64,000 nucleotides of DNA from Paraperibacillus marinus (GTDB lineage: Bacteria; Bacillota; Bacilli; Bacillales; DSM-1321), in assembly GCF_046237605.1 (NCBI RefSeq), contig NZ_CP143542.1:2914001-2978000 (forward strand), given 5' to 3'. The translations under genes and the position numbers were made by a program. How positions within the stretch are numbered: position 1 is the stretch's first letter; every line of letters begins with the position of its first letter. The notes beneath the pieces are model-generated. The model searched no databases. It had not been told where the DNA came from and worked only from the letters and a program-made list of their open reading frames with translations. Of the stretch, positions 25,291 through 33,635 are shown in pieces.

Positions 25291-26070
25291 TCAATGCTGG
25301 ATATTCTTATTCATCTGTTTAATGGCAGCCTTTTCAAGCCTTGATACCTGAGCCTGGGAAATGCCGATCTCGTCTGCAACCTCCATCTGTGTCTTACCTT
25401 GGAAGAAACGCTTCCTCAAGATCATTTTCTCCCGCTCATTGAGCCTTCTCATTCCCTCTTTCAAGGCAATCTCGTCTATCCACAGATTGTCCTTGTTCTT
25501 CTCATCACTGAGCTGATCCATCACATAAATGGGATCGCCGCCATCATTGTAAATGGGCTCGAACAGTGATACGGGATCCTGGATGGCATCCAGGGCAAAC
25601 ACTATTTCCTCATGCGGCACTTCCAGGACTTTGGCTATTTCCTCAGCCGTTGGTTCACGTGATGTCTCGCTCATAAGCCTTTCCTTTACCTGAAGGGCTT
25701 TGTAAGCAATATCCCGAAGCGACCTGGATACCCTGATCGGATTGTTGTCCCTCAGATACCTCCTGATTTCACCAATGATCATCGGTACGGCATACGTCGA
25801 AAACTTCACATTCTGACCCAAATCAAAATTATCAATGGATTTCATAAGTCCAATACAGCCCACCTGGAATAAGTCATCTACATATTCACCGCGGTTATTG
25901 AATCTTTGGATGACACTGAGAACAAGTCTGAGGTTTCCATTCACCAGCTTTTCGCGGGCAAAATCGTCACCTTCCTGCATTTCTTTAAAGAGCTTTCTCA
26001 TTTCCTCATTCTTTAGAACTGGAAGCTTTGAGGTATCTACCCCGCAAATTTCAACTTTATTTCTAGTCAA
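25291..26070 (-). CDS. sigG: RNA polymerase sigma-G factor (late forespore)
   Basis: Directs late forespore transcription (SASPs, germination receptors). The 259-residue protein is nearly identical to the remembered B. subtilis sequence: region 2 with RFNNRGEYVDDLFQVGCIGL and the -10-recognising helix FSTYAVPMIIGEIRRYLRD, then region 4 with QMEVADEIGISQAQVSRLEK. The open frame runs 43 codons further upstream, but the family start (M/L)TRNKVEICGVDTSK corresponds to a TTG at 26070 behind AAGGAGGG. It follows sigE and is separated from it by about 180 bases containing a candidate forespore promoter. Confidence 0.96.
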   Translation of the reverse strand: MTRNKVEICGVDTSKLPVLKNEEMRKLFKEMQEGDDFAREKLVNGNLRLVLSVIQRFNNRGEYVDDLFQVGCIGLMKSIDNFDLGQNVKFSTYAVPMIIGEIRRYLRDNNPIRVSRSLRDIAYKALQVKERLMSETSREPTAEEIAKVLEVPHEEIVFALDAIQDPVSLFEPIYNDGGDPIYVMDQLSDEKNKDNLWIDEIALKEGMRRLNEREKMILRKRFFQGKTQMEVADEIGISQAQVSRLEKAAIKQMNKNIQH

Positions 26071-26107
26071 TCCATTCCCTCCTTGCAGGAGCTGCTGTAC
26101 AAAAAAC

Positions 26108-26135
26108 AGTATCTCCGTCAGAAGGAAAAATATGC
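26108..26135 (-). promoter_or_regulatory. Candidate sigma-F promoter of sigG
   Basis: The minus strand shows GCATA (26131-26135), a 14-base spacer and GGAGATACT (26108-26116), resembling sigma-F elements (GCATA and GG-rich -10). In B. subtilis spoIIIG is transcribed by sigma-F from this gap. The match is partial. Confidence 0.45.
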
Positions 26136-26246
26136 ATTTGATCCTGCCGCCTTCTGCCTCCCAGACCGCATCGATCAAGCCAAAATCTAGGACATACAAG
26201 GCTTTTAAGGATAAAAAAAATTTTACAGGATATTCCTTTGTAACTA

Positions 26247-26966
26247 CTAAACCATCTTATTGAATTCTTTTCTCAATCTTTTGATGATCCGCTTTTCCAG
26301 GCGTGAGATATAGGATTGAGAAATCCCAAGCATATCAGCCACATCCTTCTGGGTTTTCTCCTCGCCGCCAACCAGGCCGAATCTCAGTTCCATGATCTGC
26401 TTTTCCCGTTCTGTAAGCTGGTGCAGTGCTTTCGTAAGCAATTTACGGTCCACATTAGCTTCAAGATCTTTTGTAATAATATCTTCCTCAGTGCCAAGTA
26501 CATCAGAAAGCAATAGCTCGTTCCCATCCCAGTCAATATTAAGGGGCTCATCGAAAGAAACTTCCGAACGAATCTTATTATTACGCCTTAGATACATGAG
26601 AATTTCATTCTCAATGCAGCGCGAAGCGTATGTAGCCAGCTTTATTTTCTTTTCGGGGTTGAACGTATTGACTGCCTTGATCAGTCCGATCGTTCCGATG
26701 CTGATCAAATCTTCAATATTGATTCCGGTATTTTCGAATTTCCGGGCAATGTACACCACAAGCCGCAGATTTCGCTCAATCAGCATCGACCTTGCCGTTT
26801 CATCGCCGGAAGGGAGTTTTTTGATCAGTATTTCCTCTTCTTCCTTGCTGAGCGGAGGCGGCAGGGCTTCACTGCCTCCAATGTAATAAATTTCATCGGT
26901 CTTTAAACCCAGTTTCATTAATAATTTATACCAATAGTAATTCAAGCGGAGCAGCCATTTTCTCAA
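26247..26966 (-). CDS. sigE: RNA polymerase sigma-E precursor (pro-sigma-E)
   Basis: Early mother-cell sigma factor made as an inactive membrane-bound precursor. The 239 residues equal the B. subtilis length when the TTG at 26966, placed nine bases after AAGGAGG, is used; the longer ATG frame at 26996 would add ten residues across the ribosome-binding site. The hydrophobic pro-sequence covers about residues 1-27 and the expected SpoIIGA cleavage is in EIYYIGG between Tyr27 and Tyr28. Regions 2 and 4 are intact (ENEILMYLRRNNKIRSE; DVADMLGISQSYISRLEKR). It follows spoIIGA by 30 bases. Confidence 0.96.
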   Translation of the reverse strand: MRKWLLRLNYYWYKLLMKLGLKTDEIYYIGGSEALPPPLSKEEEEILIKKLPSGDETARSMLIERNLRLVVYIARKFENTGINIEDLISIGTIGLIKAVNTFNPEKKIKLATYASRCIENEILMYLRRNNKIRSEVSFDEPLNIDWDGNELLLSDVLGTEEDIITKDLEANVDRKLLTKALHQLTEREKQIMELRFGLVGGEEKTQKDVADMLGISQSYISRLEKRIIKRLRKEFNKMV

Positions 26967-26996
26967 GTGATTCTTCCTCCTTATAAAAAAACTCAA

Positions 26997-27911
26997 TCAG
27001 GCACTGATTGTTTCTCCCCCAAGCATCATTTTTGGATGAAGAATGGCAGCAAACTCTTCATCAGGAGACAGCTGCTGAAGGGTGAAGGAAACAAGCCCCT
27101 TAATTCTTGCCGGCTTGCCTGATATTTCAATCTGGATAAAATCCGGTTTGAACGCCGCAAGCAGCTGGTGCTCCACACCGATAGCCTTGCTTGGTATAAG
27201 ACGGAGCCTCGGGGACCAAGGAATATCGGCACTGCCTGCCATCATATCATCAGGTTTTTCAAGGAATGCCAGGATTCCTTCTGGAAGCTCTGCTTCATAC
27301 CCTTTCAAAGAAAAAATCATAACAGGTGTGCGTGTCAAAGGATCATTCAATGAATTCCCGCTGTCCACCATGCCCCTCGCAGCTGCTTCAAAATCTCCAA
27401 TCTTGATATAAACGCTGACCAGCCTGTCATATTTAATTTTTGTCATTTCAAGGCTTTCCAGATTCCTTTTGGAAAACATCCAGGAAAGAGGAAATCCAAT
27501 GATTATAAACAGCCAGCTTACCGGATCTCCAAAGGCGTTCGGCAGATAGGCAGCCTGAGTATTATACGAGGCAATTTCTGACTGAAATAAATAGTGGGCG
27601 CCGAGCATGCTTCCACCCATTAAGAAAGTAATTAGATAAAGTGCCATCAGCCCCTTCATGAAATAGCTGAAACGTTTATAACCGAATGCGGTGAGAGTCA
27701 TAAGAACAGAGAATAAGAGCTTTCCGGCCGGATGGGAGACAAGGGGATGTAAAGGAGTAAAATTAAGCACGATGATGATAGAGCCGATCAGCCCTCCCAA
27801 ACCTATTCTAAGAGGCACTGCTTTTCTTTTTAGCACTATGGCTGCACCATACAGCAGCAAGGAATCAAATAGAAGATTCAGCAGCCAGACCACATCAAGG
27901 TACATAACCAA
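26997..27911 (-). CDS. spoIIGA: SpoIIGA, aspartic protease that processes pro-sigma-E
   Basis: Mother-cell membrane protease activated across the septum by SpoIIR. The 304-residue product has five N-terminal membrane segments (about 1-150) and a soluble retropepsin-like domain with catalytic Asp183 in GMVDSGNSLND, the same residue number as in B. subtilis. To align with the family N-terminus (M-K-I-Y-L-D-V), translation should start at the TTG at 27911, seven bases after GGTGG; an internal ATG two codons later (27905) is the alternative. It forms an operon with sigE. Confidence 0.92.
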   Translation of the reverse strand: MVMYLDVVWLLNLLFDSLLLYGAAIVLKRKAVPLRIGLGGLIGSIIIVLNFTPLHPLVSHPAGKLLFSVLMTLTAFGYKRFSYFMKGLMALYLITFLMGGSMLGAHYLFQSEIASYNTQAAYLPNAFGDPVSWLFIIIGFPLSWMFSKRNLESLEMTKIKYDRLVSVYIKIGDFEAAARGMVDSGNSLNDPLTRTPVMIFSLKGYEAELPEGILAFLEKPDDMMAGSADIPWSPRLRLIPSKAIGVEHQLLAAFKPDFIQIEISGKPARIKGLVSFTLQQLSPDEEFAAILHPKMMLGGETISA

Positions 27912-27953
27912 AAAACTACCACCCCGCCTATGAAACAGGTATGTTTGTAATGA

Positions 27954-27986
27954 AGTATAGCGTACATCCCTTCTGAAATCTGTCAC
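27954..27986 (-). promoter_or_regulatory. Candidate spoIIG-type promoter with long spacer
   Basis: -35-like GTGACA (27981-27986) and -10 TATACT (27954-27959) are 21 bases apart. The B. subtilis spoIIG promoter is known for an over-long spacer and dependence on Spo0A. A sequence at about 28034-28042 (CCTGACAAT on the minus strand) partly resembles a Spo0A box. Confidence 0.5.
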
Positions 27987-28182
27987 TTTTTGGGGTGGTA
28001 ATCGGGATTTTTTTAAGAGTTTTTTTGGTTTATTGTCAGGTAATATTTCCTCAAATATAGTCCGGGCAGCCCAGCTGTCCCTATCCTTTTACAGGGCGGG
28101 AAAAGGACGGATCTCGAACCGGATTCCTTGCCCGGAACGGCAAAAAACAGTGAGGCAATGCTTGACTCTTTGTCAGGATGGC

Positions 28183-28240
28183 AAAAAAAAGAGAGCGGTC
28201 CAAGGGCCGGCAACCGGCTCTTAGCTCGCTCTCTTTTTTA
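28183..28240 (-). terminator. Intrinsic terminator of ftsZ
   Basis: A long stem, AAGAGAGCG with CGCTCTCTT flanking an inner GCCGG stem, has T-runs on both sides and can terminate in either direction. It directly follows ftsZ and isolates the dcw cluster from spoIIGA. Confidence 0.85.
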
Positions 28241-28251
28241 TCCCGCCATCC

Positions 28252-29421
28252 TTAACGGCGGCGGTTTCTATTTCTTAAGAAGGTAGGAATGTCTAACGTT
28301 TCATCAGCATGCTGTCTATTAGTCTGCTCTACAGGTTCTTCCCTTTTCATTTCACGCTTTACCGGCTGCTGCTGGCGCTGTGAACTGAAAGAGTTCTGCT
28401 GCTGGCCGTATGAAGGGGCCTGCTGCTGATTCATGGAAGGGCGCTGTGGTCTTGACTGCTGGATTTCAGCTTCAGTGAACCCTGTAGCAATGACAGTGAC
28501 GATGATTTCGTCTTTCAGGTTCTCATTGATAACTGAACCGAAAATCATGTTCACGTCCTGATCGGAAGCAGAGGCTACAATATCGGCTGCCTCCTGGACT
28601 TCAAACAGGCTCAGGTTCGACCCGCCTGTGATGTTCATAAGAACACCCTGGGCACCATCAATGGCCGTTTCAAGCAGCGGGCTGGATACAGCCTTCTTGG
28701 CTGCTTCTGCTGCGCGGTTTTCGCCTGTTGCTACACCAATACCCATTAATGCTGATCCTTTGTTGGACATGATAGTCTTAACATCCGCAAAGTCAAGGTT
28801 GATCAGACCCGGGGTTGCAATCAAGTCAGAGATGCCCTGGACACCCTGTCTCAGAACATTATCAGCTTCCCTGAAAGCTTCAAGCATCGGAGTGCTTTTA
28901 TCAACAATCTCAAGGAGACGGTCATTCGGGATGACAATCAGTGTATCAACCGCTTCTTTCATTCCTGAGATTCCACCCTGGGCCTGAGTTGCACGCTTCC
29001 TTCCTTCAAAGGTGAAAGGACGGGTAACGACACCGACAGTCAAGGCTCCGAGATCTCTTGCAATCTGGGCAATTACGGGAGCTGCACCTGTACCTGTACC
29101 GCCTCCCATACCAGCTGTTACGAAGACCATGTCAGCGCCGCGCAAAGCCTCTTCAATCTGCTCCTTGCTCTCTTCAGCTGCCTTTTTGCCCACTTCAGGA
29201 TTCGCACCCGCACCAAGGCCTCGGGTTAATTTTCCGCCAATCTGCATCTTAATTTCCGCTTTGGACAGGTTCAGTGCCTGCGCATCTGTATTAACGGCAA
29301 TGAATTCCACACCCTGCACACCATGCTCTATCATACGGTTAACAGCATTATTTCCGCCGCCGCCCACGCCAATGACTTTTATCGTCGCTAACGAATCTAA
29401 ATTACTATCAAACTCTAACAT
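28252..29421 (-). CDS. ftsZ: Cell division GTPase FtsZ
   Basis: Tubulin homologue that polymerises into the Z ring. The 389-residue protein has the GTP-binding tubulin signature GGGTGTG near residue 105, the T7 loop with NLDFADVKTIM near 205, a variable Gln-rich linker (about 316-370) and the conserved C-terminal peptide DIPTFLRNRNRRR that binds FtsA and SepF. It follows ftsA by about 40 bases. Confidence 0.98.
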   Translation of the reverse strand: MLEFDSNLDSLATIKVIGVGGGGNNAVNRMIEHGVQGVEFIAVNTDAQALNLSKAEIKMQIGGKLTRGLGAGANPEVGKKAAEESKEQIEEALRGADMVFVTAGMGGGTGTGAAPVIAQIARDLGALTVGVVTRPFTFEGRKRATQAQGGISGMKEAVDTLIVIPNDRLLEIVDKSTPMLEAFREADNVLRQGVQGISDLIATPGLINLDFADVKTIMSNKGSALMGIGVATGENRAAEAAKKAVSSPLLETAIDGAQGVLMNITGGSNLSLFEVQEAADIVASASDQDVNMIFGSVINENLKDEIIVTVIATGFTEAEIQQSRPQRPSMNQQQAPSYGQQQNSFSSQRQQQPVKREMKREEPVEQTNRQHADETLDIPTFLRNRNRRR

Positions 29422-29460
29422 GACAATCCTCCTATTTAAACGATATCCAAGATGAATTTT

Positions 29461-30756
29461 TTATTCAAAGAAATAGCCAAGGAACTTTTTGAACTTTGAG
29501 TCACCTTTTTCTGCTGGCTGCTTTTCTGCTTTCTCTTTAGGCTGCTGGGATGACTTGCTGGTCCTTCTTTCAGCCTTTTCGGCTGTATTCATGGCAGCCA
29601 CAGGAGTACCCAGCGACTCACCCTGCATGCGGCTCTTCCTGCAGGCATGCTTGATCAGTCCTACAGCCGTCGTATATTGCGGTTCCCTTACACCTATATA
29701 GTTAGGCTCTGCCATCCTGACCCTGTTCTGGAAGATCATTTGCGATAGTTCCAGCACCCCAGGCATCTTCACTGCACCGCCCGTAAGCACAAAGCCTCCA
29801 GGAAGATCCTGATAGCCCATTCTTCTGAGCTCTTCGGTGATCAAGTCAAAAATCTCCGAAAGTCTTGCTTCGATTATCTCAGAAATCATCAGCTGATTGC
29901 ATGGCTGCATCTGGTCGCTTCCAATGATGGGAACATTGAAAACATCGTCTTCCGATGCTTCATCGTAGAAGGCATGCCCATGGGCCAATTTGATCTTTTC
30001 AGCATCTTCAGTAGTGGTGCGGAGGACAATCGAAAGGTCCTTGGTAAGTGTTTCGCCGCCGATTGGAATGGCGAAGGTGAATTTCAGATGTCCCTGCTCG
30101 AATACAGCAAGGGTTGTGGAGCCTCCTCCTATATCAACAAGCGCTACTCCAAGCTCCTTTTCGTCCTTCGACAGTACAAGTGATCCGGCAGCAAGGGGCT
30201 GCAATGCGATATCTGTGATTTCGAGACCCGCTCGTTCAACACAGCGCAAAGTATTATGTAATAATGTGCGAAGACCTGTTATAAGTATGCCCCTCATCTC
30301 GAGACGGACGCCGATCATCCCGCGGGGATCACTGATCTCGTCCAGCTCGTCCACTTTGTAGTGGATAGGGATTACATCGATGATTTCCCTGTCAGCCGGT
30401 ATTGTCAACAGCTCTGATGCTTCCCTTACACGGGCGACATCCTCTTCTGTGATTTCCTTATTGCTGCTGGATACTGCCACCACTCCGTGACATGGCTGGA
30501 GCATGATGTGATTGCCGCTGATCCCGACGACCACCCGCTTGATCTCCATCCCTACCATTCTTTCAGCCTGTTCCACAGCCCTTTGAATAGAATGAACCGT
30601 CTCATCTATATCGACAATGGAACCTTTCTTAATTCCTTCCGACTTTACATTGCCAACTCCAATAATGTTTAATGTGTCATTGACCATTTCACCAATGATA
30701 ACTTTTACACTGGATGTACCGATGTCAAGACTTACATAAATTTCATTGCTGTTCAT
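29461..30756 (-). CDS. ftsA: Cell division protein FtsA
   Basis: Actin-fold ATPase that tethers FtsZ to the membrane. The 431-residue protein starts with the phosphate-1 motif SLDIGTSSVKVIIGE, has the SHS2 (1C) subdomain (about 84-165), the phosphate-2 region VDIGGGSTTLAVF near 205 and the adenosine motif GFVLTGGAVKMPG near 325. A variable Lys/Glu-rich linker leads to the amphipathic membrane helix FKKFLGYFFE at the very end. ATG at 30756 follows AAAGGAGGTG. Confidence 0.97.
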   Translation of the reverse strand: MNSNEIYVSLDIGTSSVKVIIGEMVNDTLNIIGVGNVKSEGIKKGSIVDIDETVHSIQRAVEQAERMVGMEIKRVVVGISGNHIMLQPCHGVVAVSSSNKEITEEDVARVREASELLTIPADREIIDVIPIHYKVDELDEISDPRGMIGVRLEMRGILITGLRTLLHNTLRCVERAGLEITDIALQPLAAGSLVLSKDEKELGVALVDIGGGSTTLAVFEQGHLKFTFAIPIGGETLTKDLSIVLRTTTEDAEKIKLAHGHAFYDEASEDDVFNVPIIGSDQMQPCNQLMISEIIEARLSEIFDLITEELRRMGYQDLPGGFVLTGGAVKMPGVLELSQMIFQNRVRMAEPNYIGVREPQYTTAVGLIKHACRKSRMQGESLGTPVAAMNTAEKAERRTSKSSQQPKEKAEKQPAEKGDSKFKKFLGYFFE

Positions 30757-30839
30757 TCTATGGCACCTCCTTTAACCTGAAAAGTTTTTTTAATAGAACA
30801 ACATAGTAGAATTTATAATATATAGGATAGTATATACGT

Positions 30840-30868
30840 TTTTAAATTACTATTAAAACATTCGTCAA
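30840..30868 (-). promoter_or_regulatory. Candidate sigma-A promoter of ftsA
   Basis: -35 TTGACG (30863-30868), a 17-base spacer and -10-like TTAAAA (30840-30845). It overlaps the sigma-H-like site, so the two polymerase forms would compete. Confidence 0.45.
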
Positions 30869-30886
30869 AACCCAGGCAAAACCTTT
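30858..30886 (-). promoter_or_regulatory. Candidate sigma-H promoter of ftsA
   Basis: -35 AAAGGTTTT (30878-30886; pattern RnAGGAwww, one mismatch), an 11-base spacer and -10 GACGAATGT (30858-30866; pattern RnnGAATww, one mismatch). B. subtilis ftsAZ has a sigma-H promoter used at sporulation onset. The -10 overlaps TGACGAA (30861-30867), a match to the Spo0A box TGNCGAA. Confidence 0.5.
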
Positions 30887-30891
30887 TAATT

Positions 30892-31254
30892 TCACAAATT
30901 TTTTTCAGCCGGCCCTGCCCATTTCACCAGCAGGATCCTCCTGATTACCGCAATATTCTGGAATAATCTTACCCCGAATGCAAATATCGCAGCTAAATAC
31001 AAGTCTACACCAAGATGAACACCTAGAAAAGCTAAACTTGCAGCCAGAAGGATATTAAAAAAGAAGCCTGAAACAAATACCTTCTCATCATAAAGATTCT
31101 GCAGGTAGGCACGCATTCCGCCAAACAGAGTATCCAAGGCAGCGAGAACGGCGATAGAGAGGTAATTTGAATATTCTTCCGGAATTCTCACGTCGGTCAT
31201 CAGTCCGATGACAAGCCCGGCAGCCAGGCCAAAAACAGGAAGCCACACCAGCAA
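30892..31254 (-). CDS. sbp: Small basic protein Sbp (DUF1290)
   Basis: A 120-residue membrane protein with about four hydrophobic segments and the family core IAVLAALDTLFGGMRAYLQ. It always accompanies ylxW/ylxX and ftsA in Bacilli, but its function is unknown. It follows ylxX by seven bases and lies upstream of the ftsA promoter region. Confidence 0.9.
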   Translation of the reverse strand: MLVWLPVFGLAAGLVIGLMTDVRIPEEYSNYLSIAVLAALDTLFGGMRAYLQNLYDEKVFVSGFFFNILLAASLAFLGVHLGVDLYLAAIFAFGVRLFQNIAVIRRILLVKWAGPAEKNL

Positions 31255-31261
31255 TTCCCCC

Positions 31262-31969
31262 TTACCTTTTTCCTGAATCCCCGGGCTTTAAATATCTTAT
31301 ATTTAAATCCTGCTGATATTTAGGGACCAAGAGCCGTTTTACGGGCCTTGAAACAGTGACCTTAAGATTGTCCACAAAAAATTGCTCGAGGACTTTTGAT
31401 ATCTTGATGCGGTCATAAAGATTGACCGCATCTTCTGAAATGACCCTGACCTTTATTGGATAATCCTTAAGTGAAAAACCATCAAGCTTAGGCTCGCCGT
31501 TAATTTCCCGGATCACGGATGTGCCTATGATCCGGTGGCCATTGATTGATATATGCTCGGCATTGTACATGTTCAGTTCATTGATGAGGCGCTTCAGCAG
31601 TTCCGGTGAAACTGCATAGGCCGTCCCGCCAAGCATTTCCGCTTCAGGGAGCGGCTCTATGGTGAGATACACACCAGGGCCGGTAACATCAGTAAGGCCT
31701 GCTTCTTTTTTTAATTCACTTAATGTCTGCTGCAGGGCTTTTTCCTTGCTGCGGCTTTTATCGTTTTTATAGCTGGCGGACTGTGCTTCCAGTTCTCCCA
31801 ATTCCCTCAGTATCTTTGACTGCCTGTCCTTCTCCGCCAATATATCAGCCCGCAGTTCCCACGAGTCTCTGGTATCCTGGATTTTAGGATCTTTGACTGT
31901 CTGGAATTGTACCGCAAGCATTAGGCCGGTCAAAGCTGCTGCCGCACTCATGCCCCACTTAATTTTCAT
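31262..31969 (-). CDS. ylxX: DUF881-family protein YlxX
   Basis: One of two adjacent DUF881 paralogues of the division cluster. The 235-residue product has one N-terminal membrane anchor (about 5-20), a coiled coil (about 40-95) and the extracellular DUF881 domain containing ELNMYNAEHISINGHRI. Start chosen at ATG 31969, five bases after GGGTGG; the frame extends 14 codons upstream. Function is unknown; the domain arrangement suggests an envelope role. Confidence 0.87.
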   Translation of the reverse strand: MKIKWGMSAAAALTGLMLAVQFQTVKDPKIQDTRDSWELRADILAEKDRQSKILRELGELEAQSASYKNDKSRSKEKALQQTLSELKKEAGLTDVTGPGVYLTIEPLPEAEMLGGTAYAVSPELLKRLINELNMYNAEHISINGHRIIGTSVIREINGEPKLDGFSLKDYPIKVRVISEDAVNLYDRIKISKVLEQFFVDNLKVTVSRPVKRLLVPKYQQDLNIRYLKPGDSGKR

Positions 31970-31997
31970 ATCATCCACCCAGCTTTCCTGGTCAGGA

Positions 31998-32690
31998 TCA
32001 GCTGCTCCCAAACACCGGTTCCATCACAATCTGTTCTTTTTCTTCCAACGTGAACACTATATTCTCATTGACAAGCTGATCTTTGATGCCGCCTGCAATA
32101 TTCAAGGCCGCACCCATCACCTTTGGGTCACCTATTGCACTTATAACAAATGGTGCAGGATGCTGTATGCCATCCACTACGATGACCGGGCCATCGCAGA
32201 CGATGTAGGATTTACGGGTGAGCCGCTGGCCGTTTATAGCTGCAGCCTGGGCGCCTGATACATACAATTCGTTGATCACTTTGAAAACGTGCTGTTCATG
32301 AACAAGATAATCGTTGACATCGCCGCCAGTCTTGAAATCCCCATCCTGAAGGGTGACTTCAATCCCTCCGCCCTTAGTCTTCACCTTGCCGAGATGCAGC
32401 CGGTACCTGCCTGCTTCCTTGGTGATACTGGAGTAGGACCTGGCCTCCTTGGCAAGCTCGTTCTCAACTGAAGTGATCTCAGTCTGTTTTTCTATCAATT
32501 GCTTTTGAAGCTCTCTTGTCTTTTCTTCCTGTTCCACTAGCTTTTTGCGCAGCTGGAAATCCCGGTCCCAGCTCTTTTCTGACATCCTCGTCTCTTCTTC
32601 CTCATTCGCCTGTTTATAGGAAAATGAAATCATGAAACCGAGCACAAGGCAGACAAGGGAGAGGATAAGGTGTTTACTTTTAACCTTCAA
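31998..32690 (-). CDS. ylxW: DUF881-family protein YlxW
   Basis: Second DUF881 protein, about 230 residues, with an N-terminal membrane segment (about 8-25), a coiled coil (about 40-95) and a DUF881 domain with YVSGAQAAAINGQRLT and PAPFVISAIGDP. A TTG at 32690, next to the divIB stop and behind GGAAGGGG, gives a start similar in length to B. subtilis YlxW; the ATG at 32720 within divIB is the alternative. It probably arose with ylxX by duplication. Confidence 0.85.
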   Translation of the reverse strand: MKVKSKHLILSLVCLVLGFMISFSYKQANEEEETRMSEKSWDRDFQLRKKLVEQEEKTRELQKQLIEKQTEITSVENELAKEARSYSSITKEAGRYRLHLGKVKTKGGGIEVTLQDGDFKTGGDVNDYLVHEQHVFKVINELYVSGAQAAAINGQRLTRKSYIVCDGPVIVVDGIQHPAPFVISAIGDPKVMGAALNIAGGIKDQLVNENIVFTLEEKEQIVMEPVFGSS

Positions 32691-32691
32691 A

Positions 32692-33459
32692 TCACTGTTT
32701 CCCCTTCCCTTCACTCTCATAGGCGCGGAAATAGGAACCGACTTCCAGATCGATTACCCCTTTTACCCCGGGATTCAGCTGGCTGATGATGGATGGATAA
32801 TGAACAAGCTTGTCCGAAAGGCTCCTGCTTGTGGCATTTACTTCATATCCATCATTCATATAAATAATCAAGTGGTATGGATCTGTTTTCTTTGGATTAT
32901 TATGGATTTCTGACACCGAATTCAATATTTCCGGCGGCAGCTTGGACAATTCATCCACGAGCTGGGACAGCGGTGCACCTTGGGAAAAGCCGGACAGGAT
33001 AGGCGCATAGTCCGGAAGGTCTCCTTTGACCATCGGCTTAAGGAATTCCCCGCTCTGGAGAATCGGATAAAACCGGGACTCCCGTGAGAGATAGCCGATC
33101 CTTCTATATTCTTCCACATGAATATTGATATGGTTAGGGAAGCTTAGAGACACTTTTGCGTTTTTAATCTGCGGGTTGCCCTTCAGCTTGTGCCAGACGG
33201 CCTCTTTATCGATTTCCCAGATATTATCACCGATTGCCAGTCCGCTGATTTTTTCAATATGCCCGGAAGATATATACTTATTTCCCTGTATGCGGATATC
33301 CTTGATATGGCTTAAAGGGGATTTCAAATAAAGGAGCGCACCAAGCAGAAGGAAAAAGAAGGCCAAAAGAATAACCAGACGTTTATTCGCCTTTTTTTTC
33401 CGTATCTGTTTAAGTTTTGGGATTCTTTCTTCTATGGATACAATATTGCCCTTTTCCAT
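32692..33459 (-). CDS. divIB: Cell division protein DivIB (FtsQ)
   Basis: Bitopic septal protein that stabilises FtsL and DivIC. The 255-residue product has a basic cytoplasmic N-terminus, one membrane segment (about 26-45), a POTRA domain (about 48-117, LSHIKDIRIQGNKYISSGHIEKISGL) and a beta domain. Start ATG at 33459 follows AGGAGAGGTGG; the open frame extends 28 codons further into a palindrome-rich leader and is unlikely to be used. Confidence 0.94.
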   Translation of the reverse strand: MEKGNIVSIEERIPKLKQIRKKKANKRLVILLAFFFLLLGALLYLKSPLSHIKDIRIQGNKYISSGHIEKISGLAIGDNIWEIDKEAVWHKLKGNPQIKNAKVSLSFPNHINIHVEEYRRIGYLSRESRFYPILQSGEFLKPMVKGDLPDYAPILSGFSQGAPLSQLVDELSKLPPEILNSVSEIHNNPKKTDPYHLIIYMNDGYEVNATSRSLSDKLVHYPSIISQLNPGVKGVIDLEVGSYFRAYESEGKGKQ

Positions 33460-33635
33460 TTTTCCACCTCTCCTAAAGCACGTCAGCAAAAATATAAGAG
33501 GCCTGTATCTCCCGGACCGGTTAACGTCCCGGGTGACGGTCACCCGCGGCCGGACCTGGTCCAGGTCTGATCATTGAATTGTTCCCTTGTATTTCTGATG
33601 TACAATTATATCACAGATGCTGGTGGCAAATGAGG
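33460..33635. repeat. murB-divIB spacer with two adjacent perfect inverted repeats
   Basis: Between the murB stop and divIB lie two perfect seven-base-arm palindromes: GGGTGAC-G-GTCACCC at 33531-33545 and GACCTGG-T-CCAGGTC at 33553-33567, seven bases apart, plus GGACCGGTTAAC just before them. No T-run follows on either strand, so they do not look like a simple terminator. Confidence 0.7.
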
